In this document: piece by piece, positions 1 to 10,949 of the stretch
Layout: the number at the start of each line of letters is the position of its first letter
Position numbering within the stretch: position 1 is the first letter of the stretch
Source: Nyssa sinensis
Lineage: Eukaryota > Streptophyta > Magnoliopsida > Cornales > Nyssaceae
Assembly: GCA_008638375.1 (NCBI GenBank)
Contig: CM018052.1
Location: 2,157,001 to 2,221,000, forward strand
Length of the DNA stretch: 64,000 nt
Reading direction: 5' to 3'
Program-made: the position numbers and the translations under genes
Notes under the pieces: model-generated
Database searches by the model: none
Seen by the model: only the letters and a program-made list of their open reading frames with translations
Told to the model about the DNA's origin: nothing

Positions 1-2623
1 TGCACGGGTTTGAGTGATGAGAGGTTAGAAAAGAAAAGAGAGAGTTAGGAACTGAAGGAGAGAAGAAGAGAGAAAGGTGAAGCAGAAACAGAAAGGTGGG
101 AGAGTCACAGTAAGCTCAAAAATCCGAAACCCAGGTAATTCATTTCAGTACTGTTATTTCGATTTAAAGCATAAAGCTTAGATATAATGGTAGGGTCTTA
201 ATAAGCATGATATTAGCTTTTAAATGCAAAAAGAATTAAGTTAAATGGGGTAGAAACCGTGGAGAAATATGGAGTTGCAGGTTGATGGAATAATCTCGGG
301 TTCCATGAAATTGTGTTTAAAACTTGGTTTTTATAATGAGAAATTGGTCCTCTATTACACAGGAAACATATAGGATAAAAATAGAGTAAAAACCGTGACT
401 TAACAGTCACGAAATAGAGAAGGAAGACTCGGCCGGAGAAGCGGCCGGAGGTAAATAACTCCCTATTCGTGAAGATGGGGAGGGTTTTAGGGCAAGCCGA
501 GGCTAGGGTCGAGGTCCTTGAAGGGAAAGGAATGGAATGGCATTGAAAAAGGGAGAGAAAATGACCGGATTTTGGTTGCCGTCACCGGAGAAGGTGACGG
601 AACCCTAATACAGTTCACCGGAGCTTTGGGGGAGACGATCGGAAAATCGGGGGGGTCTACCGGGTTAAAAGGAACGGGTCTGGGTCGGATCGGGTCGATA
701 CCCGACCGGACATAAATGGTAAACCGAAGCTGTGTCGTTTTGGGGTTTTAAATTAAATGAGATTGGGCTGTTTGGTTGCATGGATAAATAATTGGAATTG
801 GGATTGGGTTAACCGAACCCTGGATAGGGATAGGAAATTAGTTTATTGGAATCCGGTTTTTTCATATGAAGTGAACCGTTTGGTTCAGGGCAAGGACTAA
901 CCGGTTTAGGGTTTTTAGGTCTGAACCCACTGGTTCAGACCGCAGCTTTTAGTAATTGTGAACCGGCCCCAAATAGTTTGGAAAATTACACTGTTTCCCA
1001 AGTATAAAAAATTAATTAAATATTAATTTTTCAATAATGCCCCTATTCCAAAAAAGAGGTCAAACGAAGTCCAAACGACACAAATGAATAGTCAAAACCT
1101 ATTATCTCGGACGTTTTGAGTCCAATGGTGGGGTCCGTTTTACGAGACGGAACCCCGAAGGATAAAATACCGCAAAAGTGCAAAATGACTATTTTGCCCT
1201 TTTTAGTACAAAAGTCCAAATGGAATTCCGCGAAAGCCTAAACCGACTTTCTTCGGCGTTCCGGACACAATGGTAAAGTCTAAAATAGTATTTGAAATAC
1301 TTATGATAGAAAGGTATAAAATTTGATGAATAGCATTTATTCTGAAACGTACTCACTGATATATAGGAAACTCGAAAGGCAAGGGTACCTTCACGGATTT
1401 CTGAGGTAGAATCACGATAGAGGTAAGTAAATTCACCTTCTCTTCCATATGGTGTTTCTAAAGCCAAGTTTATTCTCTTTACTGCCAAATTTGTACTCCT
1501 GAAAGTACTTCATGTTATTGTTATCCACAGTACGATATTGTTCTATCTTGTGGACATTGATTGACTATTGTACTATTGTTATTGAAATAAACCCTGCCTT
1601 GAAAGGCTTACTGTTATGCTTTACTGTATATATGATATTCCATTTTCATACTCCTTATGGAATCACAAATGATCATGCTATGTTTATAAATGCTGGAATT
1701 GTGCTCAGTCACAATATCCATCCGATGCTTCTGTGACGAACTAGTCCGTGAACGGACATGTGGCAAAAGATGTGAGTTTAACTGAGAGGTATGCCGGGCC
1801 TCGAATTACGCAGAGGGGTTGCCATTCCCTAATACAGATTATAAGCATCTCCATTGGATTATTGTTATGGAAATATTGTTGAATGGTTACTGTTCCTTAT
1901 GGACTACTGTACCTTATGGATTACTGCTTCTTATGGACTACTGTTTCTTATGGATTACCTTACATTGTTCATTGGTTTGATTGTAAACGATTTATTGTGG
2001 CAGTATTCTCATTGTGACAGGTTATTGTGGAGAAAACTCTTATCACTGCTTATTCATTACTTCTGACTGTATATTGTGCCCCACTACTTATTGGCCATCA
2101 TGGCAACTGTTCTCATTGGCTATCACAGCATCTCCTTTCTTATGATTGGCTATCATATTTTATTCATGGATTCACGTTCTTTATAATCATCGATACCAGT
2201 GTCGGAGATCTGGTTTACTTGCTGAGCTTCATAGCTCATTCCACCCCACTTACCCCCATTTCAGGTGATGACGCTGCGAGACCCCAGTAGGAGTCTGAGA
2301 GCGTAGGGGGACATTTTGAAGTACTGATCAGTCTATGTTAGTTCTCCCATGTATTCACCACCCCCGGGTGCTGGTTACGGATTAGTTCTCATTTTGTATT
2401 ATGTAGAACTATGTCATGTATTTAATAAGACTTCCGCTGTTTAATGTATTTAAAAAGGCTTCCGCTGGATTACTGTAATTGATAAAGGCTTCCGCTGTTT
2501 ACTGTTAAAATTTTTAGTACATTGCATAATAGTATTATGATACTGGAACGGAAAAAGTAGGGACGGCCTTCGGGTCGGCCCCGCGACACGAGATCTGCAT
2601 AGGGTGGATTTCGGGTCGTGACA
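1..2623 (+). mobile_element. Giant LTR, 3' part (left end outside window)
   Basis: The right border reads CATAGGGTGGATTTC then GGGTCGTGACA, ending at 2623, which is the end shared by all giant LTRs here. The body has the family blocks in order: a purine-rich leader at the start, CTGAACC-cact-GGTTCAG near 930, repeats of GGTCCGTTTTACGAGACGG near 1130, a donor-like AGGTAAGTAA at 1421, an acceptor-like TTTCAGGTGATG at 2270 and a GC-rich hairpin near 2570. No coding frame is convincing. No PBS follows the right end, so this is a solo LTR or a 3' LTR, inserted in the minus-strand LTR that continues at 2624. The start and left TSD are not visible. Confidence 0.75.
1423..2274 (+). other. Predicted conserved intron inside LTR
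   Basis: The donor is AG|GTAAGTAA and the acceptor is a pyrimidine-rich tract ending CCATTTCAG before GTGATG. The same donor and acceptor context recurs at matching places in the other giant LTRs. The inner hairpin GTCCG-TGAA-CGGAC at 1744-1757 lies about 880 bp from the LTR end, like the hairpins of the related LTRs. Splicing is inferred, not shown. Confidence 0.45.
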
Positions 2624-4070
2624 TCGGTCCACTCCATTATTGTGCAGACCTGCAACTCGGTCGTGCACCTTCGTTTCTCAACCAAATCTCGTGAGATTTG
2701 GTTCCTTGTGATCCCTAGGTCATGGCGGTTTAGTGCATGTGTTTCAAACAAGTTTTAAAGCCTTTTTGATAAAAATGGGTCATGGACCCGTGACCTGCAA
2801 GTTCAGGTTTGAAGGCCTTTCCTAGGGTTTTAGGGTCGCGGATAACAGTTTTTGGGATCCTAGAAAGGTCTGGATCAGGTTTAGATCATCAGGAATCAAT
2901 TTTCTGAGGGTCGAATCAGACCTGCTGTATGGAAGGTCATCAATGGCGGTTTGGTCACGGCTTTGGTTTTTCAAGCTTATCCGACCCTCCCAGTTATCCT
3001 ATAACAATCCTAAGCCTCACAGTAACTAATTTACACAGTCTATATGGATCAAAACCATCAGAAATAGGAGCAGATTTTTAGACAGAAAGTTGGCAGTTTT
3101 TGGGTGTTTACCTCTTGGACGTTCACTGTTCCTCCCTCTCATAGTTTGGTGTGGCTCGTGTGTAGTCCAGTTCACCTCCTTCCCTTGTGCACCACCAATG
3201 GAGATGCCATTATCCCTCACACGCATGCACACACAAGCTCACTCTATGGTGTTTCTCACACTCCTTAATTCTCTCTTTCAATATCAGTTTACAGGATCAT
3301 TTGCAGGCCTGTCTTCCCTCCATTGCATATATGGAGATATGTAAATGCAAATCAGATTTTTCTTGTTCAATACATCTTCCAACCTCATGGTTAATTTGCA
3401 TGTATTTTGGTTGGAGGAGAGGTCATCAAGTGTTGAGGTAGGTGATGATGGGGGCTAGGGTGCATAGGGGTGATGTAGAGATGATGTGTTGCATGCTTGG
3501 CCATTGGCCAATTTAGGAGGTGGCCCAACCAGATTTTAGGTTATATACATTTCTGTTGTATATATGGACACAAAGATAGTAGTAGCCCAGTTGGTAATTT
3601 TTTGGATACACAAGGTCTTGTCTACTTGGTCAAGGGTTCAATTCCCTTGGCCTCCCATTTGGCCGTTTTTTCCACATTTTGGGCTAAGGCCCTGTTTGGT
3701 TGCGCATTAATTCAGTTTCAATGTTTGCTACATAACTTTCATTCCGTAACTCCTTTTTCGACGCGGTTTCTTCCAGTCAGTTTCTATTTCAGTTATCTTC
3801 AGTGTCAGGGGTTCCGTGTCATTTATTAATCATCTGGGATTTCCCGAGTTAGCTAATTCGGATTCCGTTGGTGTTAAAACGGCGTTATTTCACCGAATTA
3901 ATCAGTAATTGGGTTCGGGTATTATACCATTCTTTCCAGACATATTTAATTATTTTAATCGGTCTATCATGACCGTCGGGATTATGATAAATTCTCTTAA
4001 TCATTCATTAATTCAGTGCTAATTAATAATTGACAACTAATTATTAATTACGCAAGGTCGGGGTGTTACA
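2624..4070 (-). mobile_element. Element M, 3' LTR fragment (minus strand)
   Basis: Read on the minus strand the LTR begins at 4070 with TGTAACACCCCGACC and runs left until the plus-strand LTR ending at 2623 interrupts it. A polypurine tract (in reverse complement, 4071-4090) borders it on the internal side, so this is the 3' LTR of a minus-strand element. It carries the family's tandem block (about 3830-3990) and a tRNA-like insert (3576-3655). No protein coding is evident. Confidence 0.7.
3576..3655 (+). repeat. tRNA-like (SINE-derived?) module in LTR
   Basis: The A-box-like TAGCCCAGTTGG (3583-3594) and B-box-like GGTTCAATTCC (3635-3645) are spaced as in a tRNA gene, with a T-run shortly after. 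It does not fold as a complete tRNA by eye and is antisense to its host LTR. Similar modules lie in two other LTRs of the window. Confidence 0.5.
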
Positions 4071-4803
4071 TCCTACCCCCCTTCAGAGAAGTTTTGTCCT
4101 CAAAACTTAGTTGCTCATATCGGAAAAACAGTCATCTGTCAGTCAGGTTTATCCATAAAGGAATCCAACATCTGGCACCTCTATAAAATGTTACGAGGTT
4201 TAACCGTAATCACTTTTACTGCCATGTCTCCAATTGGCATCAGTTGTTAATTCCCAAATTTTTTTAGATGTCAGGTCAGATCCAGTAAACCCACAATGAG
4301 GCTTTTATTATGCCATAGGAGACAAAGCAAGGTTGAATCTCGTAACAGAACATGTTGACTGTATCGAATGTTCTCACAGAAACGCGAGAGGTGGCTACCT
4401 AATTAAAGGTCGGAGCAAGACACTTGACTGCAAATTCTCCAAAGGAGGACAGTTGGAGTGAAAGTGTATAGTCTCAATGAGATCAACAGAAACAGGCTAG
4501 TCATATTTAGGAGGTTCTATCGTCATAGTTTCCCTTTCTAATTCGTCCCTCAGACTGTCATATCAGTCTAGATACCATCAAGAAGATAGTTTATATCAAT
4601 TTCATACAGATTTCATATCAGATACGAATATTCTTATTCGGTCAAATTTTACAACCACAATTGCATAATCTCATCAATATTCGATCATCAGGCCTATTTA
4701 CTGGGCGATCATCCTCAAATAAGTGGAAATCATCCACTAAGATCATTCAATCATATGTGATCCCACAAGTGATTCACTCGATATCCATAATTTCAAGTAT
4801 CAA
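4071..4803 (-). mobile_element. Element M internal region, PPT side
   Basis: Starting from the 3' LTR, the minus strand carries a purine tract (reverse complement of TCCTACCCCCC) and then a short hairpin at 4089-4108 (stem AAGTTTT, loop GAGGAC). The rest is AT-rich with no coding frame. With 8228-8595 it forms only about 1.1 kb of internal sequence, so M is non-autonomous (LARD-like). It is split by the solo LTR at 4804. Confidence 0.6.
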
Positions 4804-4882
4804 TGTAACACCCCGACCTAATGACGTGTCATAACGAGTACGTGTGTGAATATTGAGATGCAAACTTTCAGTAATTAGGCAG

Positions 4883-4884
<2 letters not shown>

Positions 4885-4919
<35 letters not shown>
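4885..4919. repeat. (AAT)n microsatellite
   Basis: About twelve uninterrupted AAT triplets near the start of the solo LTR. Confidence 0.95.
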
Positions 4920-5131
4920 GTATAAGAAAAATAAAGAAAATAAAATATAATAATATTACATGTACAATACATAAAATAAAATATAATACTACTAATAAGA
5001 TTAAAATAACATGAAATATGCATATATATATGTATATATATGTATATCTAAACCAACACATGAAATGTACATAAATACTTAACATATGTACATAAGATAC
5101 CATGTATAATTATATTTAAATACGGTTGCCT

Positions 5132-5135
<4 letters not shown>

Positions 5136-5167
<32 letters not shown>
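5136..5167. repeat. (TA)n microsatellite
   Basis: An uninterrupted TA run about 340 bp into the solo LTR. TA tracts sit at similar offsets in the LTRs starting at 12416, 25641 and 32021. Confidence 0.95.
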
Positions 5168-5170
<3 letters not shown>

Positions 5171-7028
5171 TACATGTATCTATGTATATATATAGAAATA
5201 CATAATTAAAGAAAACACAAGAAATAGAAATCAGAAGAAGAAAAATTGTAAACTAAATGAGGGATTAAGGGAGAGAATCTGTGGGCTGTCTTCAGCTGAA
5301 TCCAAAAATGGGTGGCAGCCATATGATTGTAATACATATAATAGCTGTGAGGTGTACACCATGCAACCAGTACCCACGGCAAGTGGCAGACCCCAATCTC
5401 CACCAAGCTGCATGCAACGACATGTGTTGCCCAATGCAGAAAAATATATATGCTTAAAGGTCTCTGAAACACTAAAATTAGAAGAGAATTAGAAGCTGAA
5501 GAAGAGAAAGAAAACTGGCAAAAAGAAAAGGGCAGATTTCGGGAAAATACCAGTCGACAAAAACAGGCAACGTAAATAGGTACGTTTTAGTTTAAATTTT
5601 GTTCATTTACTTTTAAATTTTTGACATGCAACAATGGGATGTTAAACTAGATAATGTAAGCTTTACAGTGCAAGAAAAATGAACGAAAATGATGACAAAT
5701 TCACTGAGAAAATCAGACGTACAGATAACCAAAAAATAATTCTGAACTGTAGTGATATATATATATATATATATATCTATATCAACCAACCTTGATTTTG
5801 GAAGTTGAAATAGGTAGGGAAGTTCATAAGGAGTCTGCCGCAACTAATAAAACAGAAAATGACCCAAAAATAGCTACCAAATAACCAATTATTCTCCACT
5901 GGTTCAACGCCGGAGAAACAGACCTGGGTATCGGAAACTGGCGTGTTTAAGGGTTTGAAATTGTTCTAAAACTTTCCATAAGACCTTAGGAGTGATTTAG
6001 TGTGAAAATAGGAAGGAACTCAATGTCAAAAAGGTGCAAAACAGAGAGTGTTACACTGTTCCGGTGAAGAAATAGTCGGAGGTGATGATCAGAAATACAC
6101 GAGGATGAAGAGGCTCATTTTGGACCGGGTTTAGGTCGGGTCGGGATGAGATCCGACCGACCACCCAATTAATAACCAGGACGGTGTCGTTTTGGAGTTT
6201 TAGATGATAAACCATTAGGCTGACGTCATCATGACGTCAGCATTGTATGTGTACCAACCAAACCGGTTGGTTTAAAGAAACTCTTGACCGGTTCAGTTCC
6301 AATGCAACTGAACCCACTGGTTCAGTCCGGAAGTTAGGGAAATTGTAATTTGACCCCAAAAATTTTATGAAATTCCACTGTGGCCCACTTTAAAATAAAT
6401 TAATATTAAATTATAATAATTAAATATCAAAATTACGAAATTGCCCCTAGTCCTCAAACAAGTCAAACAGAGTCCGAATAAACTAAACGAATAGTGGATT
6501 TTCACTATTTTGGACATTCTGAACCCAACGGTGGGGTCCGTTTCATGAGAAGGGACCCTGAAAAATTAAGACACAATAAAGTATAATTACCAAATTGCCC
6601 CTAATGTAGCCAATGTCCAAATAAGACAAGTTATTAGTGTATTCTTATTTTCTTGAGCCTTCTGAGATCAACAGTGGGGTCCGATTCATGAGACGGGACT
6701 CCGAAAAATGTGACACGGGAAATGACCAAAATACCCCCAAGGTACCCGAAGCCAAATAAAAAGCTAAGAGGGTCTAAATTGACTTTCTTCGACGTTTCGA
6801 ATCCAACGGTGAGGTCTGTATTACGAGATAAAGTACAAAAAAATGTGATGTGTCAATAAAATAAGACTCACGATAAGACATTAGGACATAATACGATTTA
6901 AGCATAATTAGAAACATCAATAGGAGATATTTGAAGTACATTGAAGTTAATAGATTATTGTGAATTGTTTCTAGGAACTACAAAGGGAAGGGAACAACCA
7001 AGTAATAGTGCAAACCCAGGAAATCAAG

Positions 7029-7799
7029 GTGAGTAATCTTGCATTTGAAGTGGAGATTTTAACTCCACGATTTAAATGATGTTTTAAACTTCAAAATATC
7101 TGAAGCATTGAATGTTTAACTTCCATATTTCATGATTCCGGTTTTGAAATATTCTGCTTTCATAATTCTCTTATGAAATGTTCAGTAAATGATCTTTGTT
7201 ACAGTTCTTTTGAAAGTGTTTAACATGTCATCTGTTCTAAAATGTTATTTCAACTATGTGAAGATCCTATCATGAACATCATCATGTTTAAATGCTCATA
7301 AAAGCATTTCTTGAAGAAGCTAACGTTTTGCAAGATAATAAAGATGCATAAGCATCTTCAGTTATTGAGCACCCTTCGGGTTCTCAATTCAGAATAATGC
7401 CCGGCAGCAGGATCTAATCCCCCAGGCAACGAGATCTCTCAGAAGTAAGACTAGGGTCTGGTTCGAAACGGATCCTTTAGTTAAAAAGTGAAAAGATGAC
7501 AAATGATTTTCGAAAATGGAAGCAGGTTTTCACCCCCATTTTCACTGTGCATGTTTAATTGTTTGAAATGCATATACTCTATTTGAAGGAATGTTTAACT
7601 AGCTTGAATCTTTTAAATGTTCAAAGCTATCTGTTATGAAAAGTGCATGTACTCTGTGTTTAAAATGTACGAACAATTGGTAGTGTGTATTTTATAAACT
7701 CTCATGTACGAAACCACTGCCAATTGAAAACCCATGACAGATGCAGGAATTACTCATTGGGCTTTTTGAAGCTCACCCCATTCCCTAAATTTTTTTCAG
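7029..7799 (+). other. Predicted conserved intron inside solo LTR
   Basis: Donor CAAG|GTGAGTAATC, acceptor a T-run ending TTTTTTCAG before GTAACGATGATG. Inside lie three hairpins: AAGATGC-ATAA-GCATCTT (7341-7358), ATTGAG...CTCAAT (7364-7388) and CAATTGGTAGTG...CACTGCCAATTG (7674-7726). Length and order match the predicted introns of the other giant LTRs. Confidence 0.5.
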
Positions 7800-8227
7800 G
7801 TAACGATGATGAATGGGAGCCTTGCTCCATTTGGGGATGACGACTGGTGGCTAAAATGATCAAGGGCTTTTGGAAGTACTAAGGACTCGTAGATGGTCGA
7901 ATTTTGAAGTGTAATAGATTTTAGACAACATGTACTTAAGCCCTCGAGGCATTCAGATATGTACTATGTATAACACTTTAAGTTTTAGTATGCTCTGATT
8001 ATTATTATTATATGTACCGCTATAAAGAGCGGCAGTACCGGATGGATGTGCGACAGATTTTAAAAAAGAAAAGAAAAAGTTTAAGTTTTTCACGCTTCCG
8101 CAACCACAGGCCGCACCGCCATCCGATATTGTTGCTTATGTTCGCCTCGCCCAAGGGCTCCCGAGCCTGAAGGCGGTGGTCGCGATCCGAGATCCGCACA
8201 GGGTGGGTTTCGGGTCGTGACAATCAA

Positions 8228-8595
8228 TGCCAGGGTTAGCAGACCTATAGTCATTTTCCTTTCGGTTGCTATGTCTATAATTATTTGTATGGACATTTCT
8301 CCAAGTATCATGAGTTTACAACCTCAAATCACACCAGTTCAGATCAGATTCAGTAAATTCCCAATCCTCAAATACCACAGAATTACAGGCCTATCGTCTA
8401 TTATAAAGACTTTCACAGTTCCATGTCAGATCTCCAACAGTGGAGCTTAATACCTATGGCTCAGGTACTCTATGGTTCTTAATCCATAACCTAATGCTCT
8501 GATTTTGTTCTGTGATACTAGTCGATTTCAAAACTTTACCAACTTCAGGTCTGATAGTCTTAACTATCTCCAAACATTTGCTTTGATACCACTCT
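8228..8595 (-). mobile_element. Element M internal region, PBS side
   Basis: This continues the 4071-4803 segment after the solo LTR and one copy of its ATCAA target. On the minus strand the primer site TGGTATCAAAGC (8580-8591) lies four bases from the 5' LTR end. It resembles the initiator-Met type with one change from TGGTATCAGAGC. No coding frame. Confidence 0.6.
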
Positions 8596-8625
8596 TGTCA
8601 CATCTCGAACCCTACCCTATGCGGA
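8596..8625 (-). mobile_element. Element M, 5' LTR stub
   Basis: The reverse complement gives the family end CCGCATAGGGTAGGGTTC then GAGATGTGACA. Only about 30 bp remain before TRIM-related sequence begins. Confidence 0.55.
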
Positions 8626-8644
8626 TGTCGAGGACGTCGAGTCT

Positions 8645-9127
8645 TGTGAGGGGTGGATGGAGGGTTGCAGCCCCTGAGTGGGTGAAAGCTCTCATCCCAA
8701 ATCGCCTGGGGAAGGGAAAGCGGGGGTATTCATAAGTGCGGACTGACCCCCATATGGTATGAGGCCTTTTGGGCGAAAGCCCAAGAACAAAACCGTGAGG
8801 GCTGAGACCCAAAGCGGACAATATCATGCCATTAAGGTCAGGGTCATTACAATGGTATCAGAGCGCACCCCAGCCGGAAGTGTGCCTGTGAGGGGGCCCT
8901 TCGACGAGGGCGTCGAGCCTTGTGAGGGGTGAATGGAGGGTTGCAGCCCCTGAGTGGGTGAAAGCTCTCATCCCACATCGCTTGGGGAAGGGAAAGCGGG
9001 GGTATTCATAAGTGCGGACTGACCCCCATATGGTATGAGGCCTTTTGGGCGAAAGCCCAAGAACAAAACCGTGAGGGATGAGACCCAAAACGGACAATAT
9101 CATGCCATTGAGGTCAGGGTCGTTACA
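8645..9127 (+). mobile_element. TRIM element (two 207-bp LTRs)
   Basis: LTR1 (8645-8851) and LTR2 (8921-9127) both start TGTGAGGGGTG and end near TTACA. They are equal in length and differ at roughly eight sites by eye. The primer site TGGTATCAGAGC (8853-8864) follows LTR1 by one base, and the internal part is only 69 bp. The sequence left of LTR1 (GAGGACGTCGAGTCT) resembles the TRIM's own internal end (GAGGGCGTCGAGCCT), so LTR1 is probably preceded by a remnant of another unit. I see no 5S-like domain, so it is not a Cassandra TRIM. No coding capacity; flanks do not match as a TSD. Confidence 0.8.
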
Positions 9128-9724
9128 ATGAGAGCCCTCATGAACACTAAGATGACAGAGGAAACTCTAGTAAGAGACCATGTTTTAAAAATGATTGACT
9201 TTTTAAATATGTTGGAAGTTCTAAGAGTTGACATTGACAGTGAGTCCCAGGTTGATATTATCCTTGAGTCGCTGCTTGACTTTTTAAATCAATTTAAGTT
9301 CAAGTATAATAAGAACAAAATGAATTTGACTTTGGCTGATCTTTTGAGCTCTTTACAGGCAGTGGAGGGTATTATCAAAAGCCATCCTAGTGCTCAAGTG
9401 ACTAAGGGTTCTTTTTTTAAGCCCAAGCCCAAAGGCAAGGGCAAGTGGAAGAAGAAACAGAATCCCAAAAACTCCAAGGGAAATATGGGTCCTAAATGGG
9501 GTGTTGGAAAAGGGAAGAAAGGGGCAACCACTAAGCCTAAAGGAAAGTGTTTCCATTGCGGGGTCATAGGGCATTGGAAGAGAAACTGTCCAGATTATTT
9601 AGCCAAGAAAAAGAGCACAAGTATAATCGAATCATTTGTTATTGAAGTAAGCTATATAGTGGGTACTTCAGATTCCTGGTGTGTAGACTTCTGTGCAACT
9701 AATCACATCTGTAATTCGTTGTAG
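9128..9724 (+). pseudogene. gag: Ty1/copia gag with start of protease, N-terminus lost
   Basis: Nucleocapsid part of a copia polyprotein, which would package element RNA. The frame opens directly at the TRIM border. It shows a typical copia gag stretch (VRDHVLKMIDFLN), a basic Lys/Gly-rich linker, a zinc knuckle C-X2-C-X4-H-X4-C (9548-9589) and the start of the protease, where the usual DSGA active-site motif reads DFCA. A TAG at 9722 stops the frame inside the protease. The N-terminal half of gag and the 5' LTR are absent, replaced by TRIM and element M sequence. Family is certain; the element is dead. Confidence 0.85.
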
Positions 9725-10949
9725 GGGTTTTGGGAGACTAGGCATCTAAGTGATGGAGATATTATCTTGCACTTGGGAATAGAAGCAGAAGTTGCTATGG
9801 TGTTAGTAGGAGCAGTTAGTTTATGTTTTTATTCAAATAAGACAATAGTACTTGATGATTGCTTATATGTGCCTAGCAGTTTGAGGTTTAATAAAACAAG
9901 GTTATTTAGTTTATTTTAATTCAAATGTTGTTATTAAACATAGTGGTTCTTTTATATGCTTTGACACAATAGTTAATGGTCTTTATTTGATTACTTCTAA
10001 GATGTATGAGATACATGACATCGAAAAGAATGAACCATCATAAACTTTACCGCTTAAAAGAAAAGTTTCTTCTACTAATTCAACTTATCTTTGGCACTTG
10101 GGGCTGGGTCATATTAATCTAGATAGGATTAATAGACTGGTAAAGGAGGGTACTTTTTCTTCCTTGGTTGTTGAACCACTGCCAGTCTGTATATCCTGTT
10201 TGGAAGGAAAGATAACCAGAAGACTCTTTGCTTTAAAGGGAAACAGGGGCAAAGAAGTATTAGAGTTAATCCATACTAATGTGTGTGGACCTTTAAACAT
10301 TAGGGCTAGAGGGGGCTATGAGTATTTCATCACTTTTACTGATGATTACTCTATATATGGTTATGTCTATCTATTGCACCACAAGTCAGAAGCCTTTGAA
10401 AAATTCAAAGAGTTTCGGGCAGAAGTGGAAAAGTAATTAGATAGGAGTATAAAATCACTTCGATCTGATTGAGGTAGGGAATATCTCTCTAGTGACTTCA
10501 ATCAACATTTGTTGGATAATGGGATTTTATCCCAGTTTTCTGCACTTGGCATGCCTCAGTAGAACGGTGTAGCAGAGAAGAGAAACATGACACTTTTAGA
10601 TATGGTAAGGTCAATAATGAGTTATTTTGATTTGCCTATATTCCTTTGGGGGTATGCATTGGAGACAACGACATATATTCTGAACTCAATTCCAACTAAG
10701 TTTGCTCCCAAGACTCCAATAGAGCTTTGGACTGGGCACAAGCCAAGTCTAAACCACTACGGGATCTGGGGGTGTCCAGCCTATGTGCTGAAAGGAAAGA
10801 CTAGCAAGTTGGAACCAAGATCAGAATTGAGCTATTTCATTGGCTATCCTAAGGGGACAAAAGGCTGGCTTTTTTATAATCCCAGTGAGAAGAAGGTATT
10901 CGTTAACACGAATTCTATTTTTCTAGAGGATGATTATATTATAGGTTAG
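9725..10949 (+). pseudogene. pol: Ty1/copia protease end and integrase (decayed)
   Basis: The frame resumes after the TAG and reads the rest of the protease (DGDIILHLG, LDDCLYVP), then after breaks near 9900 and 10040 the GAG-pre-integrase region (LWHLGLGHI) with a CXXC (CISC), then the integrase core. The first catalytic Asp is replaced: the usual H-T-D-V-C-G-P reads HTNVCGP. TAG and TGA stops interrupt the core between 10436 and 10563, and the frame continues through the integrase C-terminal region (GCPAYV, SYFIGYP) to a TAG at 10947. It would insert cDNA into the genome in an active element, but not here. Confidence 0.85.

Larger units (their letters stand above)
4804..8222 (+). mobile_element. 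Solo giant LTR with 5-bp target duplication ATCAA
   Basis: It starts TGTAACACCCCGACC and ends CACAGGGTGGGTTTC then GGGTCGTGACA. The flanks 4799-4803 and 8223-8227 are both ATCAA, and there is no internal domain, so it is a solo LTR of 3.42 kb left by LTR-LTR recombination. It holds an (AAT)n and a (TA)n tract, a double TGACGTCA palindrome (6219-6241), about four diverged copies of a roughly 120-bp block (6430-6890), a predicted intron (7029-7799) and an intron hairpin cluster. Inserted in the internal region of element M. Confidence 0.9.

Noticed and set aside
1189..1488. 99-codon minus-strand frame in the first LTR
   Set aside because: No domain, and the region is a non-coding tandem block shared with other LTRs in which the frame is not kept.
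4774..5103. 109-codon minus-strand frame
   Set aside because: Low-complexity Leu/Ile/Tyr sequence from AAT and TA microsatellites.
8645..9127. Cassandra TRIM with 5S rRNA domain
   Set aside because: No 5S-like A, IE and C boxes could be seen in the LTRs.
9035..9127. Start of copia gag inside the TRIM LTR
   Set aside because: The frame is open by chance through the TRIM; gag-like sequence begins only at 9128.
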